Shown here in pieces: positions 51,032 through 59,035 of a stretch of DNA of 64,000 nucleotides. The DNA is taken from NCBI GenBank assembly GCA_965216195.1, contig OZ244151.1, positions 744,001 through 808,000 on the forward strand, given 5' to 3'. Position numbers and translations under genes: made by a program. Positions within the stretch are counted from its first letter, which is position 1. Each line of letters begins with the position of its first letter. Under the pieces are notes generated by a model, which made no database searches, had not been told where the DNA came from, and saw nothing but the letters and a program-made list of their open reading frames with translations. The DNA is from Aridibacter sp965216195 (GTDB taxonomy: Bacteria; Acidobacteriota; Blastocatellia; Pyrinomonadales; Pyrinomonadaceae).

Positions 51032-51457
51032 ATGCCGGTATCAGCATTCACACTATTTGAGGCTTTTTTAGAAGCACTCGCGGAAAAAGCACACAATTTA
51101 GGGTCGGATTCACTAAAAGTAGCCCTAACTAATATAGCTCCGTCTGCGTCTGCAGACGCAGTTTTAGCCGATCTTACTGAGATATCGTACGCAAATTGCT
51201 CGGCTCGAGATTTAACGACAAGCTCGTCAGCGCAAGCTGCAGGTGTATACAAGTTAGTAATAGCTGATTTGAACATAGCCGCGGCTGGCGGTGCAATCGC
51301 GGGTTTTCGATACGTTGTGATTTACAACGACACCGCAACAAATAAAGAGCTCATCGGTTTTTACGATTATGGCTCAACGCTTAATATTGCCGATGGTGAA
51401 AGCATGGACCTAGATCTCGACGGCGCAAATGGTATTTTCACACTAACCGCAGTCTAG
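51032..51457 (+). CDS. Conserved phage tail protein (141 aa)
   Basis: SD GGAGAG. Reads SAFTLFEAFLEALAEKAHNLGSDSLKVALTNIAPSAS... and ends LIGFYDYGSTLNIADGESMDLDLDGANGIFTLTAV, a pattern widespread in phage tail regions. Function unknown; probably a virion component at the fibre region. Confidence 0.75.
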   Translation: MPVSAFTLFEAFLEALAEKAHNLGSDSLKVALTNIAPSASADAVLADLTEISYANCSARDLTTSSSAQAAGVYKLVIADLNIAAAGGAIAGFRYVVIYNDTATNKELIGFYDYGSTLNIADGESMDLDLDGANGIFTLTAV

Positions 51458-51469
51458 GTGGTGGTATGA

Positions 51470-53353
51470 ATGGCTCAGTTTTTACGGCCCGAGTCGGTTA
51501 AAACACAAGGGAACTGGACTGGCACTCATACTGCGATTGATGAGGCGACGTTTTCCGATGCGGACTTTTCTTACTCTCAAAACAAACCATCCGGGGACTA
51601 CTTAGAAGTTAATCTCGGATCAGGAGACACGCCTGATCCGGGAGCCCAAACTATCCGTGCTCGAGCCGCTAAGGTCAACAATGGCGTTCTTGATTCGGGC
51701 GGCTCGGCTGTTAATGTAACGGTTGGCCTATATCAAGGCGCAACGCTCATCGCATCATTTGCTATTTCAGCGCTCGGGAGCACCTTTGCCTCGGGATCAC
51801 ATATTTTAACAACCGGCGAAAAGAATCTGATTACAGATTATTCCGCATTATCTTTACGATTCACGCCGGATGGCGGCGCTGGCGGTCCAAGCGCTAGGCG
51901 CGGCTCGGCAATAAGTTGGGCAGAATTTGAGGTCCCAGATTCCGCCGGACAGGTTTACACACTTACCGGAACCACTCGATCGATAAGCGCATCCGAGAAA
52001 AACGCCTCCCTTCTAAGAAACTCAAAAATCACTGGAACCGCGCAATCGGTAAATGCATCCCCACGAAACGCTTCGCTTACAAACCGATTTGTTATTTCGG
52101 CAACGGTTCGCGCTACCGAAGCAAATGTTTTTGATGCGGCCTTGCGGAAAACTTATGCGCTTATCGCTCAAAGCAGGACGATAAATGCTGCGCAGAATAC
52201 TGCTAATTTGAATGCTCGTTATACGATTGAAGCGCCGAACCATTCAATTACTGCATTAACCCAAAACGCGAGCTTATTTCAAAAGTATTCGCTTACGGGA
52301 CTTTCCCGAATCGTAACCGCGACGATGAACGCAGGTTCATTACTGAAAAGGTCGATCGCGAGCGGCTCAACCATCGGACTGGGAGTAACGACGAAAAACG
52401 CGGTCCTTACATACAACGAGGCGGCGATGGTTTACACGCTGCTTGGAAATAATAGGTCGATCGGCGCGGCGGAGAACTCGGGATCGTTATTCGCAAACAG
52501 AATCCTTTCGGGAACATCGACAGCTGCAATCGCAACGCCTGAAAATGCGAGTTTGCTCACAACACACGTCCTGACATCTCTGGTAGGAGAAATCAGCGCA
52601 TCAATTTCGAATAGCGGTCTAAACGCCAGACGAGCTATAGGGGCGTTATCGCGAAGTGTGATAGCAAATCCAAGTGACGCTCAGCTGGGAAGTCGCTATA
52701 AAATTTCCAGCGTTTCAAGTCCAGTTTCTGTGGATTTGAACAATTCAATCCTTTTCAAATCGTCGTTACTCACAACGTCGAGCAAGCAAACAAATGCGGT
52801 CACGCGCAACGCTGCGTTGACGTATAACGCAGGTGCAGTTGTTTACACATTGCTCGGGAACGCGCTGAGCTTAGGAGTTGACGGAAAAAATGCAGGATTA
52901 TTAAAAACATCGATACTCCTCGCGAGCGATAGATTCGTCAATGCAGTGCCTCGAAATGCTACGCTTGCGGCAAGACGAACTTTATCCGGAGAACTCCTAA
53001 GCGGCGGTGTTAGCCCGAATGAAGCTTATCTGAGGGTACAATATTTACTTTCTAGCCAAGCAAAGTCGATCAACGCTACGGCGCGAGACGCGATCTTGAG
53101 ATATGAGCAAATCTATGTTTTGTTGGGTTTACCAAAAAGTGGCCGAGTAAATTTGTCTAATGCAGAACTTTTCTTAAGAAAAGTTCTGGTTTGCAACCCG
53201 GCACAATTGCGACTGCAACCCTTAACGGCAAATCTCTGGTTCGGCGATAAGCCGTTTCCTTTCGAAGATGGAATCACTATTGCCGTTTTAGCCTCAAGCG
53301 GGTTGACGATGGCCTTAACGAACTCGGGAATTACACGCGCCGAAATTGAGTAA
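51470..53353 (+). CDS. Tail fibre-like protein with 19 repeats of about 22 residues
   Basis: 627 residues. Residues 1-160 form a jelly-roll-like cap. From about 163 a repeat of 22 residues runs nearly to the end, of the form Y-x-L-x-G-x-x-R-S-I-x-A-x-x-x-N-A-S-L-x-x-x: I count 19 copies, two of them with the same 5-residue insertion (27 residues) followed by YTLLGN. The constant period points to a beta-solenoid or stacked fibre. Similar repeats (LTG...AxL) occur in proteobacterial phage proteins. Role: adhesion or host recognition, by inference. Confidence 0.75.
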   Translation: MAQFLRPESVKTQGNWTGTHTAIDEATFSDADFSYSQNKPSGDYLEVNLGSGDTPDPGAQTIRARAAKVNNGVLDSGGSAVNVTVGLYQGATLIASFAISALGSTFASGSHILTTGEKNLITDYSALSLRFTPDGGAGGPSARRGSAISWAEFEVPDSAGQVYTLTGTTRSISASEKNASLLRNSKITGTAQSVNASPRNASLTNRFVISATVRATEANVFDAALRKTYALIAQSRTINAAQNTANLNARYTIEAPNHSITALTQNASLFQKYSLTGLSRIVTATMNAGSLLKRSIASGSTIGLGVTTKNAVLTYNEAAMVYTLLGNNRSIGAAENSGSLFANRILSGTSTAAIATPENASLLTTHVLTSLVGEISASISNSGLNARRAIGALSRSVIANPSDAQLGSRYKISSVSSPVSVDLNNSILFKSSLLTTSSKQTNAVTRNAALTYNAGAVVYTLLGNALSLGVDGKNAGLLKTSILLASDRFVNAVPRNATLAARRTLSGELLSGGVSPNEAYLRVQYLLSSQAKSINATARDAILRYEQIYVLLGLPKSGRVNLSNAELFLRKVLVCNPAQLRLQPLTANLWFGDKPFPFEDGITIAVLASSGLTMALTNSGITRAEIE

Positions 53354-53363
53354 ACTTTCGTCA

Positions 53364-53708
53364 ATGGCAGCCTTTACATCAAAAGTTGGCGACACCGGAA
53401 TCTCTATTTTCGCAACGCTCGTTAAAAGAAACGGCGACCCTATTCCAATGCCGGCCGGATCGACGGTTAAATTCACGATGACCAATTACAAAACAGGCGA
53501 AGTGAAGGTCGACAAAGCGGCCTGCGTGATAGTTAACGCCAACGCAGCTCAGGTTCGTTATGACTGGCAAACTGAGGACGTCGACACAGCAGGACTTTTT
53601 CTCGGCGAGTTTCTTGTAACCGACGATCAAGGTAAAGAAACTCGCGTACCTCGTAACAACGCAGAGGACGCTTATTCCGAAATCCTCTTTGAGCCAAATC
53701 TCGCCTAA
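53364..53708 (+). CDS. BppU N-terminal-like baseplate protein (114 aa)
   Basis: ATG at 53364 (a TTG at 53346 overlaps the previous gene). The fold style is KVGDTGISIFATLVKRNGDPIPMPAGSTVKFTMTNYKTGEVKVD...GLFLGEFLVTDDQGKETRVP, which matches the BppU N-terminal domain that anchors receptor-binding proteins to the baseplate. It follows the fibre gene directly. Confidence 0.75.
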   Translation: MAAFTSKVGDTGISIFATLVKRNGDPIPMPAGSTVKFTMTNYKTGEVKVDKAACVIVNANAAQVRYDWQTEDVDTAGLFLGEFLVTDDQGKETRVPRNNAEDAYSEILFEPNLA

Positions 53709-53742
53709 AACAACACGCTCCCGAATCTTTTATATTCCGTGA

Positions 53743-54498
53743 GTGCGGTTAATTAAGCGTGGAAGTAAAAATAAATACGTTGGACGTTGGCAGTCCTTTA
53801 TGCGAGGTCAAGGATACAGGTTGCCGATCGATAACGACTTTGGACCTACGACGGAACGGCTTACCAAAGACTGGCAGAAAAAAAACGGTTTAACCTCCGA
53901 CGGCATTGTAGGTGCGAAATCCTACGCCAAAGCACTTTTGCAGGGTTACCCTGGCGTAAAGAACGATGATTTTCCGCCGGTTCCAAAAGATTTACGCTCG
54001 CCGAGCAACCGCAAGCGGGAAAAGATGTTTGGCAAGTTCCGTTGGGAGCGAATAACCAGGTTTGGCAACATAAGGATCCTCGACGGTTGGTCGGAAAAGA
54101 ACATCACTCAAATTCATTTGCCGATGCTCAATGGGATCGAGGGTGTCCCTTCCGATTGCAGAATCGCTATTCACCGCAAAATAAAAGACCAGTTCGGCGA
54201 GATGTTCGCCACGTATGAGAAGGAGGGCTTAATACCCAAGATTCTTTCATGGGCAGGCACTTATGTCCCTCGAATGGTCCGCGGAAGTCGTTCAAGACTG
54301 TCAAATCACTCATGGGCGACGGCTTGGGATATGAACGCTCCCGAGAATTGGTTAGGACAAGAGCCCGCTCGAAAAGGCGAAAAAGGTTGCCTTTATGATT
54401 TTGTGCCGATCGCTAATGAATTCGGTTTTTTCTGGGGCGGTCATTATCGAAACCGGAAGGACGGGATGCATTTTGAGTGCGCGAAGGTTTTGCAATGA
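53743..54498 (+). CDS. Endolysin: peptidoglycan-binding domain plus M15 L-Ala-D-Glu/VanY-type peptidase
   Basis: 251 residues from GTG 53743. Residues 1-70 form a PG_binding_1 module (VGRWQSFMRGQGYRLPIDNDFGPTTERLTKDWQKKNGL). The C-terminal domain has the M15 motif LSNHSWATAWDMN with H189 and D196 and the second zinc ligand H243 in DGMHFE. Cleaves peptidoglycan stem peptides to release progeny. No signal peptide, so it depends on a holin. Confidence 0.88.
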   Translation: MRLIKRGSKNKYVGRWQSFMRGQGYRLPIDNDFGPTTERLTKDWQKKNGLTSDGIVGAKSYAKALLQGYPGVKNDDFPPVPKDLRSPSNRKREKMFGKFRWERITRFGNIRILDGWSEKNITQIHLPMLNGIEGVPSDCRIAIHRKIKDQFGEMFATYEKEGLIPKILSWAGTYVPRMVRGSRSRLSNHSWATAWDMNAPENWLGQEPARKGEKGCLYDFVPIANEFGFFWGGHYRNRKDGMHFECAKVLQ

Positions 54499-54806
54499 GA
54501 GATTATTTTCTGCAGCTTCTATTTATGGTTCTCGGGGCAATGCTGCCGATATTGTTTCGGGCGCTTTATTACGCTGGAAGCAAGTTTGATCTGTTTTATT
54601 TCATCGCTCATAACCGTTACCGGTTTTATGTCGAGGGTTTAGCATTGGTTGTTTTGCAGTCGATTCTGTTTTTCGAAGGGCGCGAAATTATTGATGCGTT
54701 GAGAGCGTTTGGCGTAATCGCGCCTATATTTTCGAGCTCGGTCATAGGTTTTGGAATCTCGTGGCTTACCGTGAAGACGATTCCAACGGATAAAGATGTT
54801 GAGTGA
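54495..54806 (+). CDS. Holin candidate (103 aa)
   Basis: ATG at 54495 overlaps the endolysin stop (ATGA), which shows translational coupling. Three hydrophobic helices (about 5-25, 45-68, 75-95) with a short hydrophilic tail. Position beside the endolysin fits a holin or related pore. Confidence 0.7.
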   Translation: MRDYFLQLLFMVLGAMLPILFRALYYAGSKFDLFYFIAHNRYRFYVEGLALVVLQSILFFEGREIIDALRAFGVIAPIFSSSVIGFGISWLTVKTIPTDKDVE

Positions 54807-55287
54807 AAATATAAAACTCTGGTTACAAAACGTTTACGGTTGGCTGGTTGCGAACTGGCTTACGGTAATTGTCAGTTTTGCGTGTCTTGTTGGAGCGATT
54901 TTGCTCGTTGAGAAATTTGCGGACTGGTATCCGAGTTGGGCATTTTGGTCAAACCGCCAGGTGCATATTGAGAAGGCAGACGAAGCTGAGCGCGAAGCCG
55001 AAATCTTCAAACGTCGAGCAGAACACGCGCTCCAACGAGAATCAGTATTAGCTAACCAAAACGCCTTATTGAAGTCGCAAAACGAAAAACAGGCCGAGGC
55101 GTTGCGCAGAGCCGGGGACACAGAGACGAGAAGAGCCGGAGAGAATATAGAGCGCATCGGCAAAGATTTTGGAAAAAGGCTGATCGAAATTGAGAAAACG
55201 AAAGATGAGGACCAGATCTGCGCATTATGCTCGGAGGCGAAAGAACAAGGGATTAAATTTGCTTTTTGCGAGGTGTGTGAGAAATGA
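54796..55287 (+). CDS. Membrane-anchored coiled-coil protein, Rz/i-spanin-like
   Basis: 163 residues. N-terminal transmembrane helix (about 19-39), then a long charged coiled coil (AEREAEIFKRRAEHALQRESVLANQNALLKSQNEKQAEALRR), and a C-terminal CALCSEAKEQGIKFAFCEVCEK with two CxxC pairs. This topology matches inner-membrane spanins; the terminal cysteine pairs are unusual. Confidence 0.6.
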   Translation: MLSENIKLWLQNVYGWLVANWLTVIVSFACLVGAILLVEKFADWYPSWAFWSNRQVHIEKADEAEREAEIFKRRAEHALQRESVLANQNALLKSQNEKQAEALRRAGDTETRRAGENIERIGKDFGKRLIEIEKTKDEDQICALCSEAKEQGIKFAFCEVCEK

Positions 55288-55739
55288 AACGAACTTTACA
55301 TATAGTGATTCTTATGTTGATTTCGGGCGGCTTCTTTACATATGGACAGACCGTCACTCCCGAGGACGCTAAGCGAATTCGATTGATCTTAGCGGAAAAT
55401 CAAGCCTTAAAAGCTGAAAACAAAGAAGTTAAAAGGCAGCGCGATTTTTGGAAAGGATCGAGCGACAACTGGCAGAGACTCGCTGAGTCTGAAAAGCAAA
55501 GGGCGGACAAAATCCAGGAATCGCGGATTGCCGAATTTCGCACCTCAATTGAGGAGCTAAAAAAAGCAAACGCAAAACTAACGACCGCGAATGCCGTCTA
55601 TAAACAGCAGCTCGCACGCGACAAACAATATATCGAAAAACTTGAACGGCGTGTCTCCGGTCTTAAGAAACAGCGTTGGATATTCGGGGCGGTTGGATTG
55701 GGTGTGGGAACTGCGTTTGGCGCAAAGGCACAATTTTGA
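55284..55739 (+). CDS. Exported coiled-coil protein of the lysis cassette (151 aa)
   Basis: Signal peptide (MKRTLHIVILMLISGGFFTYGQ), a long coiled coil (about 30-130) and a C-terminal hydrophobic, Gly-rich segment (WIFGAVGLGVGTAFGA). Overlaps the previous gene by 4 bp. It could be the periplasmic partner of the Rz-like protein, but lacks a lipobox. Confidence 0.6.
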   Translation: MKRTLHIVILMLISGGFFTYGQTVTPEDAKRIRLILAENQALKAENKEVKRQRDFWKGSSDNWQRLAESEKQRADKIQESRIAEFRTSIEELKKANAKLTTANAVYKQQLARDKQYIEKLERRVSGLKKQRWIFGAVGLGVGTAFGAKAQF

Positions 55740-56213
55740 ATGAGACGACTGGCGATAATTTTACTGATAGCGTTCTTTTCTTGTGGCAATTCGGCTCGTG
55801 AGATCAGAGAGATCAGGCCCGTGCTAAACGAGGCGTGGGAACGGTCGAATTACGGCGCGTCCAATCAGATTGAGCAGGGCGGGGTGATTGTAGAGTCGAA
55901 CAATAAGCTTCGGGCAATTCGATTTCAGCGCAAAGACGAAGTCCCTCAGACCCTCAATGGATTCGGCGACTTCGTAGATCAAATCCGGAGTGTTTATAAA
56001 ATTCGATTTATCTATCACACCCATCCGTTTAAGCCAGGGATCCCCCTCATATGGAGTACCGGGAAAATAACGATTCCAAGGACAGACCGGCAACATCCAA
56101 GCGGTAACGACTACCGTCTCGTTAAAGGAGATGAACTAGGTTTAGTAATAGGGAAGTCGGAAATCGTGATTCATAACAGGAATAGGATTTTAAGGCGTGT
56201 CAGACGCAAATAG
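55740..56213 (+). CDS. Lipoprotein with JAMM/JAB-like metalloprotease motif
   Basis: 157 residues. Lipobox AFFSC (C15), then a domain with HTHP (H93, H95) and downstream HPSGNDY (S121, D124), the H-x-H...S-x-x-D pattern of JAMM metallopeptidases, with about 25 residues between instead of the usual 10 or so. A glutamate in GGVIVES (about 52) would complete the site. It abuts the coiled-coil gene. Phage JAMM proteins are usually tail tip components (gpK); a lipoprotein form in a lysis cassette is unusual. Confidence 0.6.
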   Translation: MRRLAIILLIAFFSCGNSAREIREIRPVLNEAWERSNYGASNQIEQGGVIVESNNKLRAIRFQRKDEVPQTLNGFGDFVDQIRSVYKIRFIYHTHPFKPGIPLIWSTGKITIPRTDRQHPSGNDYRLVKGDELGLVIGKSEIVIHNRNRILRRVRRK

Positions 56214-56217
56214 GAAT

Positions 56218-56430
56218 ATGATTGATTTCAAAACCGGTGCGATCGCGACCGTAGGGGTAATGCCGCAAGCGATCGCCTTCTTCAACAATCCCAACTGGTT
56301 CTCGTTTCTAACGACGGCCGGATCCGGTCTTTTGATAGCTGTTGTCGTAAAACTGATCGATATTAGTTACAAGGAATATGTAAGGCGTCAAGAGCTGAAT
56401 ATAAAAGACGAGGAAAAAGGCCGGCAATGA
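56218..56430 (+). CDS. Small membrane protein, second holin-like candidate
   Basis: 70 residues from ATG 56218 (SD AGGAA) or 77 from GTG 56197. One or two hydrophobic segments (SFLTTAGSGLLIAVVVKLIDI) with a charged C-terminus. Last gene of the prophage on this side. Could be an antiholin or accessory lysis protein. Confidence 0.6.
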   Translation: MIDFKTGAIATVGVMPQAIAFFNNPNWFSFLTTAGSGLLIAVVVKLIDISYKEYVRRQELNIKDEEKGRQ

Positions 56431-56441
56431 TGCCAGCCTTT
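56416..56441 (+). terminator. Hairpin at the end of the late operon
   Basis: AAAGGC-C-GGCA / TGCC-A-GCCTTT arms (56416-56426 and 56431-56441) with a 4-nt loop that includes the stop codon of the last gene. The T-run is weak. It marks the right edge of the late operon. Confidence 0.5.
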
Positions 56442-56527
56442 CACGAACGCACCCGTTTAACCCACACGATTAAAACCGGTTGAGACTAGCAAAATTATAT
56501 GAAAGAGTTTCTTCGGAGAATTCGAGT

Positions 56528-56549
56528 AGTTGGTCAAAGGTTGGACACG
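56528..56549. other. Probable integrase arm-type site, right
   Basis: Exact copy of 16151-16172 in the same orientation, 103 bp inside the right core repeat. The rest of the 56431-56652 interval carries no gene that I can support. Confidence 0.55.
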
Positions 56550-56652
56550 GGCTGAGGTTTTATACTGGATTCAGTAGATTTCATTATCCTGCGGAACCCC
56601 TTAAATAGTTGCCGCAGGCCATCCTAGCCACTTTCTGAAACTACTTACCATC

Positions 56653-56696
56653 GGATTTTAAGTCCTGTGCGTCTACCAATTCCGCCACCCCAGCAT
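56653..56696. other. attR (44-bp core repeat, displaced 5' half of tRNA-Leu)
   Basis: Identical to 16056-16099. It contains the 5' half of tRNA-Leu (to the anticodon arm) with no 3' half, so it cannot make a tRNA. Its native promoter lies directly to the right. Confidence 0.93.
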
Positions 56697-56706
56697 TTCT
56701 CGGGAA

Positions 56707-56734
56707 AGATTAGCACGTTTCTTTGGTATGTCAA
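56707..56734 (-). promoter_or_regulatory. Displaced native promoter of tRNA-Leu
   Basis: Minus strand: TTGACA (56729-56734), 16-bp spacer, TAATCT (56707-56712), start expected about 6 nt upstream of the tRNA 5' base equivalent (56694). Strong and correctly placed, but it now reads into the attR half-gene. Confidence 0.75.
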
Positions 56735-56766
56735 CAAGTCAGGTAAAGAGAATTGTTTATATTTAT

Positions 56767-56794
56767 TTGCCGATAAATTGCAAAGTGCTAAAAT
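56767..56794 (+). promoter_or_regulatory. Promoter candidate of the antitoxin-like gene
   Basis: TTGCCG (56767-56772), 16-bp spacer, TAAAAT (56789-56794). About 30 bp before the antitoxin-like start. Confidence 0.4.
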
Positions 56795-56826
56795 ACGAAA
56801 GTACGTGATATAGGAGATTTTTGAAG

Positions 56827-57099
56827 ATGCAATCTGTAAAAACGTTATTTCGAGAGATAAACAATTTGTCGCCAAAAGAAAGACAGAAATTATTAAGAAT
56901 GCTCAAGGATGAGCAGAATAGCGATACAAATGGTGATCTAGTGAAACCTGAAAAGCATTTCCAGAAAACCGCTGCGGACGAAGACTGGAATGAAGCTTTA
57001 CGTGTTCTGGCTTATGAACCCGAGATTGATGCTCCCGATATTTCAGATGAAGCCTTGCGACGCGAAAATCTTTTCTCACGAGAAGACAATGCAGTATGA
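56827..57099 (+). CDS. Small antitoxin-like protein (90 aa)
   Basis: ATG 56827 (TTG 56821 is nearer the SD AGGAG and also possible). Helical N-terminus (KTLFREINNLSPKERQKLLRML) and an acidic C-terminus (EPEIDAPDISDEALRREN), a common plan for antitoxins of PIN toxins. Its stop overlaps the PIN-domain start (ATGA). First chromosomal gene beyond the prophage. Confidence 0.6.
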   Translation: MQSVKTLFREINNLSPKERQKLLRMLKDEQNSDTNGDLVKPEKHFQKTAADEDWNEALRVLAYEPEIDAPDISDEALRRENLFSREDNAV

Positions 57100-57509
57100 G
57101 CTATCTTATTGACACGAGTGTGTTAATTCGCACTGTTCACACCTCTAGCCAGTATCAGCAAGTTTCTTTGGAAGCAATCTCCAAGTTAAGACAAGACGAT
57201 GAGACTCTTCATATTGTTCCGCAAAATCTGATTGAGTTTTGGGTAGTTGCTACACGTCCTGCGGAAAGCAACGGATTGGATTTGACGGTTTCACAAACAA
57301 AAGTCAAAATTGAACACCTAAAGAAAGTTTTTATTTTACAAGCGGAAAATCAGCATATTTTTGATCTTTGGGAAGAGCTTGTGAGTAAATATTAGGTCAA
57401 AAGTAAGACGTCTCACGATATTGTCAGCCTTTTGACTTTTAACGTTGGTGATTTCAAGCGTTATGAAGATATTACTTGTGTTTCTCCTACTCAGCTTTGC
57501 AAGGAGTAA
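57096..57509 (+). pseudogene. Decayed VapC-type PIN-domain toxin
   Basis: The first 99 residues (MSYLIDTSVLIRTVH..., acidic residues at D6 and in NLIEFW) follow the PIN fold, then a TAG stops the frame at 57393-57395. The same frame continues after it to TAA 57507-57509 with recognisable C-terminal PIN sequence (KTSHDI...LLTFNVGDFKRYEDI), but about a dozen residues between HD and LLTFN are missing. A stop plus an in-frame deletion makes it inactive. Confidence 0.75.
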
Positions 57510-57553
57510 GAATTGAGTGGTTTATTAGAACTTGACCGTTTCAGTTAAATACT

Positions 57554-58030
57554 ATGGAACAATATGCGTGGATTCTTTGGGCGATTCTTGGTGTATTTTT
57601 TATAATCGCGGAAGTTTTTACACTTGGTTTTGTGCTCTTTTGGTTTGGAATCGGAGCTGTCGCTGCGGCGCTTGCGGCTTTTTTCGGCGTAGGAGTGTTT
57701 GGACAGTTTCTGGTTTTTGCGGTTGTTTCGACGATCTTGACTGTGATGTCGAGAACGATCTTCGACAATTACTATCCTCATCAAGACGGAGAAGAATTAA
57801 AAACGAGTGTTGAAATGCTTCCCGGAAAGGTTGGAACGGTCAAAACTTCAAGCAAGGGCGCTCTAAATCAGGCGACGGTGAGAGCAATCGGTTCAAATTG
57901 GAAAGCCTTTCCGGTAGACGATTCGGTGCAGCTAAGTAAAGGCGAGAAGGTTGAAATCGTAAGGGTCGAAGGAGCAACGGTTTACGTGCGTCCTTCCAAA
58001 AAAGAACTTCACGGCTGGAAAGATAGTTAG
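57554..58030 (+). CDS. NfeD-family membrane protein
   Basis: 158 residues: an N-terminal hydrophobic region (about 5-65, two or three helices) and a C-terminal OB-fold NfeD domain (about 85-155, ending VEIVRVEGATVYVRPSKK). NfeD proteins partner with stomatin/SPFH proteins in membrane quality control; none is adjacent here. No serine protease domain, so this is the short form. Confidence 0.88.
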   Translation: MEQYAWILWAILGVFFIIAEVFTLGFVLFWFGIGAVAAALAAFFGVGVFGQFLVFAVVSTILTVMSRTIFDNYYPHQDGEELKTSVEMLPGKVGTVKTSSKGALNQATVRAIGSNWKAFPVDDSVQLSKGEKVEIVRVEGATVYVRPSKKELHGWKDS

Positions 58031-58055
58031 GACTTAACGCTGATTTTAAAGGATT

Positions 58056-58976
58056 TCAGCTGTCTTGATCTGCGGTATCGTGAATGCCATTTGGACTAAG
58101 CATATCGAGTTGGATCTCGTCTTCAGTTCTTTCAGGTAAATCTTCACCCGTTAGTCTGGCCAAAACTACAGTAATATTATCTTCACCGCCACGGTCATTT
58201 GCTTCTTTGATCAGCTCCGCACAAGCCATTTTCATATCATCAATCTGTTCAAAAACGATCCTTTGCATGTCAGCGCCATCGACCTTATTTGACAAACCAT
58301 CGCTGCAGATCAAAAGCAGGTCATCACGCTGCGGAGTCAGTCGAGCGGCGACCGGATAAATCTCGTTTTGTGCACCAAGGGCCTGAAGTATTACATTTTT
58401 GAGCGCATGAGTTTCCGCTTCTTCCGCTGATATCTGACCGGAGTCTATGAGCTGCTGAACGAGCGATTGATCTTTTGTAACCTGATAAATATTTTCGCCT
58501 CGAATTAAGTAAACGCGACTATCGCCAATCTGAACGAGGTTGACGTCTTCAGGCGTAATCGCAACACCGGTAAAGGTTGCGCCCATCCCTTGATATTCGG
58601 GCTCGCGCCCCTGCTGATGGATCAGATGATTTGCGTAAATGGTTGCGTCATATAGCTTTCCGACGAGTGAATCTCCGAAGCTATCGGGCGAAACGGTTTT
58701 TTCAGGGTCTTCGTCGAGGATTGTCTTGCTGACGGTGTCTACCGCCAGCTTACTCGCAACTTCGCCTGCCAAAGCGCCGCCCATTCCATCGGAGACCGCG
58801 AGAACGAGACCGTTTGCATCGACGTTAAATTTTCGCGACTCTATAATCAGACTGTCCGGTTGCTGAGAGCTTGTGCGTGATTCTCCGTCAGAAACGCCGA
58901 GAATCAAAAAATTATCCTCGTTGCCTTTTCTAACGCGACCTACATGGGAAGTAGCATGTGCTTCGACAATCAACAT
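58056..58976 (-). CDS. PP2C-family serine/threonine phosphatase (PrpC/Stp type)
   Basis: 306 residues. The motifs are in order: RKGNEDNFL (D21), SDGMGGALAGEVAS (about 63-76), GMGATFTGVAI, QIGDSRVYL, CSDGLSNKV and GGEDNITVVLARL. These supply the metal-binding aspartates. Reverses phosphorylation by PknB-type kinases; no kinase gene lies in the window. It follows the PLP-enzyme gene on the same strand, 60 bp downstream. Confidence 0.93.
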   Translation of the reverse strand: MLIVEAHATSHVGRVRKGNEDNFLILGVSDGESRTSSQQPDSLIIESRKFNVDANGLVLAVSDGMGGALAGEVASKLAVDTVSKTILDEDPEKTVSPDSFGDSLVGKLYDATIYANHLIHQQGREPEYQGMGATFTGVAITPEDVNLVQIGDSRVYLIRGENIYQVTKDQSLVQQLIDSGQISAEEAETHALKNVILQALGAQNEIYPVAARLTPQRDDLLLICSDGLSNKVDGADMQRIVFEQIDDMKMACAELIKEANDRGGEDNITVVLARLTGEDLPERTEDEIQLDMLSPNGIHDTADQDS

Positions 58977-59035
58977 AAATTACTCAAGTCCGGAAACCGA
59001 AATCCCAGGGTACTCAGTTGTGAGATTTCCCAGAC

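Larger units (their letters stand above)
16056..56696. mobile_element. Temperate siphovirus-type prophage, about 40.6 kb
   Basis: Bounded by a 44-bp direct repeat (16056-16099 and 56653-56696). Contains integrase, excisionase-like gene, control region, replication initiator, terminase, HK97-type portal, protease and capsid, tail genes with tape measure, and a lysis cassette, in the usual lambdoid order. All core genes are full length with no obvious frameshift, so the prophage may be inducible. Three cargo genes interrupt the structural block. Confidence 0.95.

Noticed and set aside
51470..53353. Diversity-generating retroelement target
   Set aside because: No reverse transcriptase or template repeat anywhere in the window.
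56653..56696. Second tRNA-Leu gene
   Set aside because: Only the 5' half is present; it is the attR copy.
16056..56696. Gene transfer agent or degraded phage remnant
   Set aside because: Integrase, att repeats, replication initiator and lysis genes are all present and full length.
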